Source: CAYFNF01 sp964344485 (GTDB taxonomy: Bacteria; Patescibacteriota; Patescibacteriia; UBA9570; XYC2-FULL-38-9). Taken from it: a stretch of 64,000 bases of DNA. Shown here in pieces: positions 34,440-42,049 of the stretch. The notes under the pieces were generated by a model. The model had not been told where the DNA came from. It ran no database searches and saw nothing but the letters and a program-made list of their open reading frames with translations. The position numbers were made by a program, and so were the translations under genes. The stretch covers positions 186,001 to 250,000 of the forward strand of contig CAYFNF010000002.1 in assembly GCA_964344485.1 (NCBI GenBank), written 5' to 3'. Within the stretch, counting starts at the first letter, position 1, and every line of letters starts with the position of its first letter.

Positions 34440-36518
34440 CTATAAGTCCAATGTCGCACTCTTTGCATGTGTTTGGATGAATCGCTTACGTGACGGTACA
34501 TCTGTTCCCATGAGTACGTCAAAGATCTCGTCGGCTTTTGCTGCATCTTCAATGGTCACACGTAGAAGTGTTCGATGCTCTGGGTCCATTGTGGTATCCC
34601 ATAGCTGCCGAGGATTCATTTCACCCAAACCTTTGTAGCGCTGGATTCGCACTCCAGAGACTTGTTCTCCGAGCTCTTGTGCTCCTGCATCTTCACTTGC
34701 TGGCGTTTCCTCTTTCGTACTCTCTTTCTTATTACTCTTAGCGCCTGAATCTTTTGCCAGCGCCTTTATAATCTTCTCTTTGTCATCCTCAGTGTATGCA
34801 TACTCAGATCTACTGCCTTTCTTTAATTGATATAACGGTGGTTGAGCGATGTACAGATGGCCAGATCTGATAATCTCAGGAAAATGTCGAAAAAATAGAG
34901 TCAGCAATAGTGTACGAATGTGAGATCCATCAACATCAGCGTCTGTCATGATGATAATGCGATGATATCGTAGCTTCGATACATCAAACTGCTCTCCGAT
35001 ATTGGTTCCTAATGCAATTACTAGCGATTTTATCTCATTGTTATTCAACATCTTATCAAGCCGTGCTTTCTCTACATTCAAGATTTTTCCGCGCAATGGA
35101 AGTATAGCTTGAAATTCACGATTTCTACCTTGTTTTGCTGAGCCGCCAGCAGAGTCTCCCTCTACGATGTACAGTTCACTCTCTTCAGCATTTCTTGATG
35201 AACAGTCTGCAAGTTTTCCCGGCAAGGTCATCCCTTCAAGTGCTCCTTTTCTTAGTACTGTATCTCGTGCTGCTCGTGCTGCTTCACGCGCTTGCTTTGC
35301 TAGCAAACATTTGCCGAGCATCTCTTTTGCATCTCGTGGGTTCTCTTCTAGGTAAATACCAAAGTACTCTGCAAACACGCTCTCAACAATTGGACGAATC
35401 TCCGCATTTCCGAGCTTCTCTTTAGTCTGGCCTTCAAATTGCGGCTCTTGCAGCTTCACTGAGATAATTGCTGTCAATCCCTCACGCACATCATCTCCGC
35501 CAAGGTTGCCCTCTTTATCTTTTACAATATTATTCTTCTTTGCGTATGAATTCAGTGTCCGAGTCAATGCTGTTCTGAAGCCCACCATATGCGACCCTCC
35601 TTCAGAAGTATGCAGGTTATTTGCAAATGAGAATACTAATTCATTAAACTCTTTTGTGTACTGCAGCGCGACCTCCACTTTTACATCCTCCACCTCTTTT
35701 TCAACATAGAACAAATTCGTTTGCGCTAAATCCTTATTATGGTTCAAATGTCGAACATATGACGCAATACCGCCTTCAAAGTAGTAGGAATACTGCTTCT
35801 CTTTATCTGTGCGTTGATCAAAAATATTAAACCGCACACCTTTTGTCAGATACGCCTGCTGTCTGATGTGCTCCAGAATATACTCCCAATCGAATTCTGT
35901 TACGGTAAAGACCTCTGGGTCTGGTTTGAACGTAATCTTTGTTCCAGTAGTGCGCGCAGCTTTAATCTTTTTTATCTTGTGCTTTGGCTTGCCCATTTGG
36001 TACTCTTGCCGCCATAATGATCCGTCTCGCTCTACTTCAGCTACAAGATCGGTTGAAAGAGCATTTACCACTGACACACCAACACCGTGAAGGCCACCAG
36101 AGACTTTATACCCGCCATCACCAAACTTTCCTCCTGCGTGTAATACGGTTAATACAGTCTCAAGCGCTGATTTCTTGGTCTTGGCGTGCTTACCCACTGG
36201 AATTCCGCGACCGTTGTCTTCTACTGATGCCCAACCATCTGGCAGTAAACGAATATTTATATCCGTACAGTACCCTGCCATGGCTTCATCAATAGAGTTG
36301 TCTACTACTTCCCAAATTAAATGATGCAAACCCTTGGACGCAGTATTTCCAACATACATTCCTGGCCGTTTTCGCACTGGCTCTAGTCCTTCAAGGACTG
36401 TAATCTGCTTGGCTCCGTACTCTTGTTTTGAAGAGGACTTCTTACTTTTTCCTGCTGTTTTACTTTTTCCTTTTGCCGCAGTTTTGCTGCTTTTTTTCGC
36501 TGATTTCTTGTTTGGCAT
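34440..36518 (-). CDS. gyrB: DNA gyrase subunit B (GyrB/ParE family) with lysine-rich N-terminal tail
   Basis: A 692-residue type IIA topoisomerase ATPase subunit. The first ~32 residues are mainly Lys, Ser and Ala (KKSAKKSSKTAAKGK), an extension absent from standard GyrB. Then come LEGLEPVRKRPGMYVG, the GHKL site EVVDNSIDEAMAGY, VEDNGRGIPVG and GLHGVGVSVVNALS. The Toprim domain has LYIVEGDSAGGSAKQGR and MTDADVDGSHI, and the C-terminus has QRYKGLGEMNP. GyrB versus ParE cannot be fully separated by eye. It has its own promoter and terminator. Confidence 0.94.
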   Translation of the reverse strand: MPNKKSAKKSSKTAAKGKSKTAGKSKKSSSKQEYGAKQITVLEGLEPVRKRPGMYVGNTASKGLHHLIWEVVDNSIDEAMAGYCTDINIRLLPDGWASVEDNGRGIPVGKHAKTKKSALETVLTVLHAGGKFGDGGYKVSGGLHGVGVSVVNALSTDLVAEVERDGSLWRQEYQMGKPKHKIKKIKAARTTGTKITFKPDPEVFTVTEFDWEYILEHIRQQAYLTKGVRFNIFDQRTDKEKQYSYYFEGGIASYVRHLNHNKDLAQTNLFYVEKEVEDVKVEVALQYTKEFNELVFSFANNLHTSEGGSHMVGFRTALTRTLNSYAKKNNIVKDKEGNLGGDDVREGLTAIISVKLQEPQFEGQTKEKLGNAEIRPIVESVFAEYFGIYLEENPRDAKEMLGKCLLAKQAREAARAARDTVLRKGALEGMTLPGKLADCSSRNAEESELYIVEGDSAGGSAKQGRNREFQAILPLRGKILNVEKARLDKMLNNNEIKSLVIALGTNIGEQFDVSKLRYHRIIIMTDADVDGSHIRTLLLTLFFRHFPEIIRSGHLYIAQPPLYQLKKGSRSEYAYTEDDKEKIIKALAKDSGAKSNKKESTKEETPASEDAGAQELGEQVSGVRIQRYKGLGEMNPRQLWDTTMDPEHRTLLRVTIEDAAKADEIFDVLMGTDVPSRKRFIQTHAKSATLDL

Positions 36519-36547
36519 ATAAATAACTAATGAAAATTACCCGACTC

Positions 36548-36576
36548 ATTGTATCACATTTTTTCAAGAGTGACAA
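36548..36576 (-). promoter_or_regulatory. Promoter of gyrB
   Basis: On the minus strand TTGTCA (36571-36576), 17-nt spacer, TACAAT (36548-36553), about 29 nt before the start codon. Confidence 0.65.
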
Positions 36577-36622
36577 GCAAAAAAACATGCATTTTCTTTG
36601 CTAATATTAGCTCAAAAAATAC

Positions 36623-38992
36623 TTATTTCTCCCGCAATTCTGCGGATAATTTCTTTGCGAGTTTTTTTACTAAATCATCGCGCCATTTCTCGATCTCTGC
36701 CATCTCTAACGTGCGATCAAATGACTGTAATACCAGATGGAATGCAACACTTTTTGTGCCTTGCTCAATTCCCTTTCCTCGATAGACATCAAACACCTCA
36801 ATAGACTGGAGCATCTCTTTTGCGTGCGATTGTACAACTCGGTTAATATCTTCCCATTGAACGGATTCAGGAACGATTATCGATAGATCTAACGGAATCT
36901 CTGGATACGGGGAGATGGGCTTCATTGGTTCTGCTAACGAATGTACTTTTAATAAACTAGCAACCGAAAGTGCAGCGAAGCCAACTCCGGACTTAATCTT
37001 CATCTGTTGTAATACTTCGTTATCAATCACTCCTACTGTTCCGAGCATCTGATCGCTACTAGATAACAATAGAGCGTGATCATCTTGATACATGCCCCAG
37101 TACTCACACGGGACGCTCTTCTTAGACACAGAAGTATCAACGTCAATATGCAGAGCGTGCATAAGACTCTCTACGATTCCACGAATTGCACGAAACGGAT
37201 CATCGTCTCCGAATGTTAGAATCCCACACTGACGTACTTCTCTATCAGAAAAATAGACATGACCAATTTCAAATAAGGAAAACTGATTGCGGTGGTGTTG
37301 ATTTAATTGAACGTTTTCTACCATGCGCGGCAACACCGATGTACGAAGATATCGAAGATCATCTGATAAAGGGTTCAATATCTCAATATGCTCCTTATCG
37401 GGCAATAACCCAATTTTGCTCATCAATTCCTCACCGTAAAAAGAGTAGTTATACACTTCTACACACCGACGCAGTCGTAGCTCCTCTCGAATCTTCCCGA
37501 CTAATGGTAAGTCCTGCTCTTGATCCGGCACTTCTAGCTCTCCACTTACTTTCTGCTCGGGTAAATTATTCACTCCATACAACCGAATAATCTCCTCGAT
37601 GAAGTCTTCTTGAATTCCAAGATCCATTCGATACCACGGAGGTGTTACCTGAAATACCGTATCTTTTGCTTTATTCATCTTCACCTCGCATCCAAGACGC
37701 TGCAAAATGTCTTTCACGGTCTTATTCGGCAGAGGCATTCCTGCTAACCGATTAATATGCAAAGCATGTAGACTGACTGCCTCTGGCTTTGTATTGTTCT
37801 CAGGATACTCTTCTTTCTTTGCAATAACTTTTGCATCTGCATACTGTTCTAGCAATTCAACTGCTCTCATTGCTGCGTATTCAGCGAGCTCAGGAGGCAC
37901 ACCTTTCTCCCAGCGAATAACACCCTCTGTACGCGTTGCCAGCTTCTGTGCGGTCTTCCGGACTTGGATGGGTTCAAAATTCGCAGCTTCTAGTAGAATC
38001 CTCTTTGTCTCTTTAGTGACACTAGTTTCAATATCGCCAATGACTCCAGCAATTGCTACTGGCTTAGTCTTATCAGCAATAACCAGCATGCTATCATCTA
38101 AAAGCTTTTTATCGTTATCTAGCGTGGTAATCACTTCACCTTTTTTTGCCCTTCGAACTACAATCTGCTCGCCGTCTAGTTTGTCCAAATCAAATGCATG
38201 CAGCGGCTCTCCCATTTCGAGCATGACGTAATTCGTGATATCAACAACGTTATTGATAGTCTTTACTCCGCACGCTCGTAATCGCCGCAGAATGAAATCT
38301 GGCGAATCCTCCACTGTGACTTCAATCTCTGTTCCAATATACCGTGGGCAAAGATCATGGTCTTGTATTTTAACGTTTACATCTCCGTCAGATACCGTGT
38401 TTGTCTTGTACTCTGGAAGCTGTGCTTGGATGCTAAATACTGCCGCGATCTCTTGAGCCATATTGTTATGACAGAACAAGTCCGAACGATGCGTCATAGA
38501 CTTATTATCAATATCGATTAACACCTGACCGGCCCCTAGAATATCCTGAATTGGAGTGCCATTCTTTTCATTTGCATCAAACGTATGCACATCATCTTGT
38601 TTATCTAGAATCCCTAATTCCGAGTTCAGACAACACATGCCTTGTGACTCTTCACCTCGTAACTTCACTTTTTTAATCTTTACACCGCCGGGCAAAGTTG
38701 TCGGTGCTAAAGCAATAGGAATCTTTTGACCTACTTCTAGCTCTGCGACGCCTCCAAAAATGATCTGTCGCGGAGCCTTTTCTCCAACATCGAACTTTCC
38801 GATATGCAATGAGTCTGCTTTAGGATGGCCTTGTACTTCAAGCAGCTCCCCTACTACCACATCTTCCATTGACTGAGAGCTGTCAATAATCTCCTCAACT
38901 TCAACAGAATGGGATGTCATGGTCTCTAAAATCTCCTCAGGGCTCGGAATTTCAGGAAGTAACTCTTTTAACCACTCGTAAGAAAAAATCAT
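36623..38992 (-). CDS. pheT: Phenylalanine--tRNA ligase beta subunit
   Basis: A 789-residue subunit of the alpha2-beta2 enzyme. It has an N-terminal tRNA-binding (EMAP-like) domain (VVVGELLEVQGHPKADSLHIGKFDVG), B3/B4 editing domains (DIDNKSMTHRSDLFCHNNMAQEIAA), B5, the inactive synthetase-like core (LRYLRTSVLPRMVENV) and the C-terminal FDX-ACB domain (PEIPLDLSIIVPESVQWEDI). The start MIFSYEW at 38992 is chosen because it lies just past the pheS stop; the ATG at 39007 would overlap pheS. Confidence 0.96.
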   Translation of the reverse strand: MIFSYEWLKELLPEIPSPEEILETMTSHSVEVEEIIDSSQSMEDVVVGELLEVQGHPKADSLHIGKFDVGEKAPRQIIFGGVAELEVGQKIPIALAPTTLPGGVKIKKVKLRGEESQGMCCLNSELGILDKQDDVHTFDANEKNGTPIQDILGAGQVLIDIDNKSMTHRSDLFCHNNMAQEIAAVFSIQAQLPEYKTNTVSDGDVNVKIQDHDLCPRYIGTEIEVTVEDSPDFILRRLRACGVKTINNVVDITNYVMLEMGEPLHAFDLDKLDGEQIVVRRAKKGEVITTLDNDKKLLDDSMLVIADKTKPVAIAGVIGDIETSVTKETKRILLEAANFEPIQVRKTAQKLATRTEGVIRWEKGVPPELAEYAAMRAVELLEQYADAKVIAKKEEYPENNTKPEAVSLHALHINRLAGMPLPNKTVKDILQRLGCEVKMNKAKDTVFQVTPPWYRMDLGIQEDFIEEIIRLYGVNNLPEQKVSGELEVPDQEQDLPLVGKIREELRLRRCVEVYNYSFYGEELMSKIGLLPDKEHIEILNPLSDDLRYLRTSVLPRMVENVQLNQHHRNQFSLFEIGHVYFSDREVRQCGILTFGDDDPFRAIRGIVESLMHALHIDVDTSVSKKSVPCEYWGMYQDDHALLLSSSDQMLGTVGVIDNEVLQQMKIKSGVGFAALSVASLLKVHSLAEPMKPISPYPEIPLDLSIIVPESVQWEDINRVVQSHAKEMLQSIEVFDVYRGKGIEQGTKSVAFHLVLQSFDRTLEMAEIEKWRDDLVKKLAKKLSAELREK

Positions 38993-38993
38993 A

Positions 38994-40049
38994 TTAAAAC
39001 TGCTCAAGGAATCTTATATCGTTCTGTAAAAACATGCGGATATCTGGAATGTGATGTTTTAGCATTGTGAGTCGGTCGTAACCCATGCCAAATGCAAATC
39101 CGGTGTATTTCCCAGGCTCATACCCTGCTGCTTCTAGTACTCGCGGATGAATCATTCCTGAGCCTCCGATCTCAATCCATCCGGTTTTCTTGCAGATCGG
39201 ACACCCTTTTTGATTGCAGAACACACAGGAGATGTCTGGCTCGTAACTCGGCTCTGTAAAAGGAAAGTATCCTGGGCGTAATCGCACCTTCACATCCTCA
39301 TGAAAAAACTGCTTGAACGTTTCCCTCATGGTCCATACTAGCTGACCGACAGAAACGTCTGTATCCACTACAAACGCTTCTAATTGATGAAATGTATGTT
39401 CATGGGACGCGTCAGTGGCTTCATTGCGGAACGACCGGCCTGGAATCACGCAGCGGAGTGGTGGTTCATACTGCTCCATGACTCTCACCTGCATATTAGA
39501 GGTATGCGTTCTCATGACCCAGTCATCATGCTCAAACTTACGATCGTTTTTTCTCTCAATTGCAGATTTGATGAAGAATGTATCCTGTATGTCTCTGGCT
39601 GGATGCCCTGGAGGAAAATTCAACGCTTCAAAGTTGTAAAAGTCGTTATCCAGCTCCGGTCCTTCAAACACCATGTAACCCATAGAACGGAAAATCTCAA
39701 CCAATTCATTTCGTGTTTGAGTCAATGGATGCAGATGCCCGGTATGAACTGGAATTCCTGGCAATGTAATATCTGATTGTGGAGCTTGTGATTCTGATGC
39801 ATCTGAAGTAATGGATGCACGCACTTCTTCAAGTGCTTCTTGCATGTGCTCACGCAATTCGTTTGCTTTTGGACCGATTTCACGCTTTGCTTCGTCTGAC
39901 AGTGTTTTTAACGACTTCAGAACCATGGTGAGCTTCCCATTTTTCCTACCTAAAAACTGTACGCGTAACTGCTCGAGTTCTTCGCTATTTCGTATCTCTT
40001 TAATAGCGTCTTGAAAATCCTTTTTTACTTGGTCTATCTCTTTTTTCAT
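38994..40049 (-). CDS. pheS: Phenylalanine--tRNA ligase alpha subunit
   Basis: A 351-residue class II catalytic subunit. An N-terminal coiled coil (~1-85) is followed by GHLHPLTQTRNELVEIF, motif 2 in CVIPGRSFRNEATDASHEHTFHQLEAF, and motif 3 near FAFGMGYDRLTMLKH. A cysteine pair set CVFCNQKGCPICKKTGW (about residues 276-292) suggests a zinc-binding insert, as in some bacterial PheS. It overlaps the upstream membrane protein gene by 4 nt. Confidence 0.96.
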   Translation of the reverse strand: MKKEIDQVKKDFQDAIKEIRNSEELEQLRVQFLGRKNGKLTMVLKSLKTLSDEAKREIGPKANELREHMQEALEEVRASITSDASESQAPQSDITLPGIPVHTGHLHPLTQTRNELVEIFRSMGYMVFEGPELDNDFYNFEALNFPPGHPARDIQDTFFIKSAIERKNDRKFEHDDWVMRTHTSNMQVRVMEQYEPPLRCVIPGRSFRNEATDASHEHTFHQLEAFVVDTDVSVGQLVWTMRETFKQFFHEDVKVRLRPGYFPFTEPSYEPDISCVFCNQKGCPICKKTGWIEIGGSGMIHPRVLEAAGYEPGKYTGFAFGMGYDRLTMLKHHIPDIRMFLQNDIRFLEQF

Positions 40050-40462
40050 TTTGACTTATTTAGCTTTCTTCGCTTCTGAATTCGAGATTCAATCGAGCGT
40101 GCGAGAAAAAAACCTTCTAATATGGTCAATCCTGCAACTAAGAACAACGCCATCCACCATATCAGTAACGATTGGCTCACCAGGAATAGTGTTAAACAGA
40201 TCAGAATAGCAAACCATAGTGCTTGTCGCAGAGAGATTCCAATATGTCGAAATGGTACAGTATTGCGCTTAAAAAGCAACCGAATGAAGAAACCAAGTAA
40301 ACTGATAGAGCCCCAGAGTGCAAAAAATAGCGCGATAAAAAACAGTCCGAGCCCGATCACCCCTCCGTCACTAGGATCAATACGAAACAGTACTACTGCA
40401 AAACACCCCCAGCAGATGATAGTGGTGAATGCCATTGTTATTAAATACCTCCGTAATGTCAT
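40046..40462 (-). CDS. Four-helix membrane protein upstream of pheS
   Basis: A 138-residue protein with four predicted transmembrane helices (about residues 7-27, 34-62, 82-100, 102-120) and a basic tail (RIQKRRKLNKSK). No catalytic motif is visible. Its overlap with pheS (ATGA) shows co-transcription. A -10 candidate TATAAT lies ~26 nt before the start. From memory, similar proteins often precede pheS in Patescibacteria. The function is unknown. Confidence 0.7.
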   Translation of the reverse strand: MTLRRYLITMAFTTIICWGCFAVVLFRIDPSDGGVIGLGLFFIALFFALWGSISLLGFFIRLLFKRNTVPFRHIGISLRQALWFAILICLTLFLVSQSLLIWWMALFLVAGLTILEGFFLARSIESRIQKRRKLNKSK

Positions 40463-40540
40463 ATCAGACGCTGCTTTAACACTACAAAATTATACACGTG
40501 TGGACACGTCGCACATAGTATAACATTTTTTAGAAAAAAA

Positions 40541-40570
40541 AACAGCCTCGCTGTCACGCTGATGTGACAG
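40541..40570 (-). terminator. Terminator of GC-rich cassette 2
   Basis: On the minus strand CTGTCAC pairs with GTGACAG around a 6-nt loop, and a second small hairpin CAGC-GAG-GCTG runs directly into T9. It lies ~25 nt beyond the lipoprotein stop and ends at the promoter region of the pheS operon. Confidence 0.75.
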
Positions 40571-40594
40571 GGGCCTTGTAGCGATTGTTGCGTC

Positions 40595-41845
40595 TCAGTC
40601 CTCCACCTCCGGGAGGTCCGGCATCCAGCCTTCTGCTTGGCACTGCCCGAACTCGAACGGGATGCCCGTGTCCAGGCACTGGAGCTCGCCCATGCAGTGA
40701 CGGTCGTACATGCAGGGCTGCCCGCGCGCGACCTTGCCGTGCACCCCGTGGCGATCGTAGAAGTCCTTCTCGAACGCCGGGGTCTGGTGGTACCGATGCT
40801 GGTTCCACCGGATCCAGAGCTCGTGGTCTCGACCGACCGGTGGGGCCTTGAGCCACTTGCGGTACGGCTGACCCGGGACGTGCTCCGTCAGGTAGCGAGC
40901 GAGCTGCTCGCCGCTGTCCACCGCGTACTCCACGTACTCGTCGCCGTCGGCGTCGAGCACCAGTACAGGTGGCGGTGGCAGCTCCGTGTCCTCGGTGAGC
41001 ACCAGGATCTCGTCCTCGGGCGCGACGTAGAAGTAACCGGAGTAGAAGAAGTCACCTCGTTCCACGGTGTACGGCGGACCGAAGCCCTTGTTGAACTGCC
41101 GTAGTGCCTTCTTCTTGCCCGGGCTTCTCGCCGGACCGTCCAGGACCAGGTCGTCCCCGATCCGGACGCCGCGGAGCACCTGGGGCTTGGGCATGGTCTG
41201 CACGCGCCGCAGGTCCTCGGTCCGGACCTCGAGGTCGTTCGAGATGTCGGTCAGGTACTCGGAGCCCCACGGCTGTCCGTCGAAGACCCACAGGTCGGTG
41301 CCGAGTTCGCGCGGGATCCATGCGTTCGAGACCGGGTCGGCCTCCACGGGCTGCGGGAAGACATTCTCGGGCGGGGAGCCCAGCACCAGTTCCTCGGGCG
41401 GCACGTACGGGACGCGCATGTGAGTGCCCGGGATGGTGAGTCCACCACAGCTTGCGGGTCGACGGTCGTCGAGCTCCCGGACCACGTGACCGAACCGGTT
41501 GACCAGGTAGCCCGGGACCGGATCGTTGTCCGGACCAGCGTCGTGGAAGCACGGGTGGTGGTGCTCGTGGTGATCCTGCTGCCAGACGCAGTGGCCCCAC
41601 TCGATGCGGATCGAGCGGCCTTCGGGCAGGGTCTCGAGGCAGTAGCCCGAGCGGCACTGGCTGTCCACCTGACACTGTGCTCCGATGGCCAGGTTGTGGG
41701 TGGTGCCGATCGCCGCGTCCCGGGTGTAGCCCTCGTACCGGTAGCCGTCCCAGGACCGTTCGCGGATGTGCACGGACATCGAAGCCGCGCATCCACAGAT
41801 GCAGAGCATCAACGCAACGCTCGCGAGTGCGTAAGTCTTACGCAT
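40595..41845 (-). CDS. GC-rich cysteine-motif lipoprotein (foreign-looking cassette 2)
   Basis: A 416-residue predicted lipoprotein. A signal peptide MRKTYALASVALMLCICGC ends in a lipobox with Cys at 17 or 19. Near each end is a four-to-five-cysteine module, CQVDSQCRSGYC...GHC and CMYDRHCMGELQC...GQC, like those seen in Myxococcota/deltaproteobacterial surface proteins. The middle is Pro/Asp-rich with no recognised domain. GC content is far above that of flanking genes. The start has a strong Shine-Dalgarno (GGAGGAGGAAG) and lies ~147 nt downstream of a consensus promoter. It may be transferred DNA or a chimera. Confidence 0.72.
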   Translation of the reverse strand: MRKTYALASVALMLCICGCAASMSVHIRERSWDGYRYEGYTRDAAIGTTHNLAIGAQCQVDSQCRSGYCLETLPEGRSIRIEWGHCVWQQDHHEHHHPCFHDAGPDNDPVPGYLVNRFGHVVRELDDRRPASCGGLTIPGTHMRVPYVPPEELVLGSPPENVFPQPVEADPVSNAWIPRELGTDLWVFDGQPWGSEYLTDISNDLEVRTEDLRRVQTMPKPQVLRGVRIGDDLVLDGPARSPGKKKALRQFNKGFGPPYTVERGDFFYSGYFYVAPEDEILVLTEDTELPPPPVLVLDADGDEYVEYAVDSGEQLARYLTEHVPGQPYRKWLKAPPVGRDHELWIRWNQHRYHQTPAFEKDFYDRHGVHGKVARGQPCMYDRHCMGELQCLDTGIPFEFGQCQAEGWMPDLPEVED

Positions 41846-41860
41846 GTCGCTTCCTCCTCC

Positions 41861-41881
41861 ACCTCCGAAAAGCTCGAAGGT
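41861..41881 (-). promoter_or_regulatory. Leader hairpin shared with cassette 3
   Basis: On the minus strand ACCTTCGA pairs with TCGGAGGT (8 bp, one G-U) around loop GCTTT. The 12-nt core CGAGCTTTTCGG recurs exactly in the leader of cassette 3. The hairpin sits 15 nt before the start codon and includes a GGAGG; a second GGAGG remains free as Shine-Dalgarno. Confidence 0.5.
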
Positions 41882-41998
41882 GTTCGTGTCGAAGTACAAT
41901 CGATTCTTGCTACAGCAAAAGCACCCAAAGAGTGAACCTCTGCAGTAACAAGAATCTACATTAAAATACCGGCCTCTTTAGAGCTAAAGAGACACTAT

Positions 41999-42027
41999 AA
42001 AATAGCAGTATTTTCCGTTTTTGTCAA
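41999..42027 (-). promoter_or_regulatory. Promoter of GC-rich cassette 2 with 5' stem-loop
   Basis: On the minus strand TTGACA (42022-42027), 17-nt spacer, TATTTT (41999-42004). The predicted transcript begins near 41992, exactly at a perfect stem-loop CTCTTTA-GCTC-TAAAGAG (41974-41991) that could protect the mRNA 5' end. Confidence 0.7.
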
Positions 42028-42049
42028 ACCGTATGAGCAAGACTATTCA

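Noticed and set aside
40554..41964. Several long overlapping ORFs inside the GC-rich lipoprotein gene (both strands)
   Set aside because: GC-rich DNA has few stops; only the minus-strand frame starting at 41845 has a signal peptide, Shine-Dalgarno and promoter.
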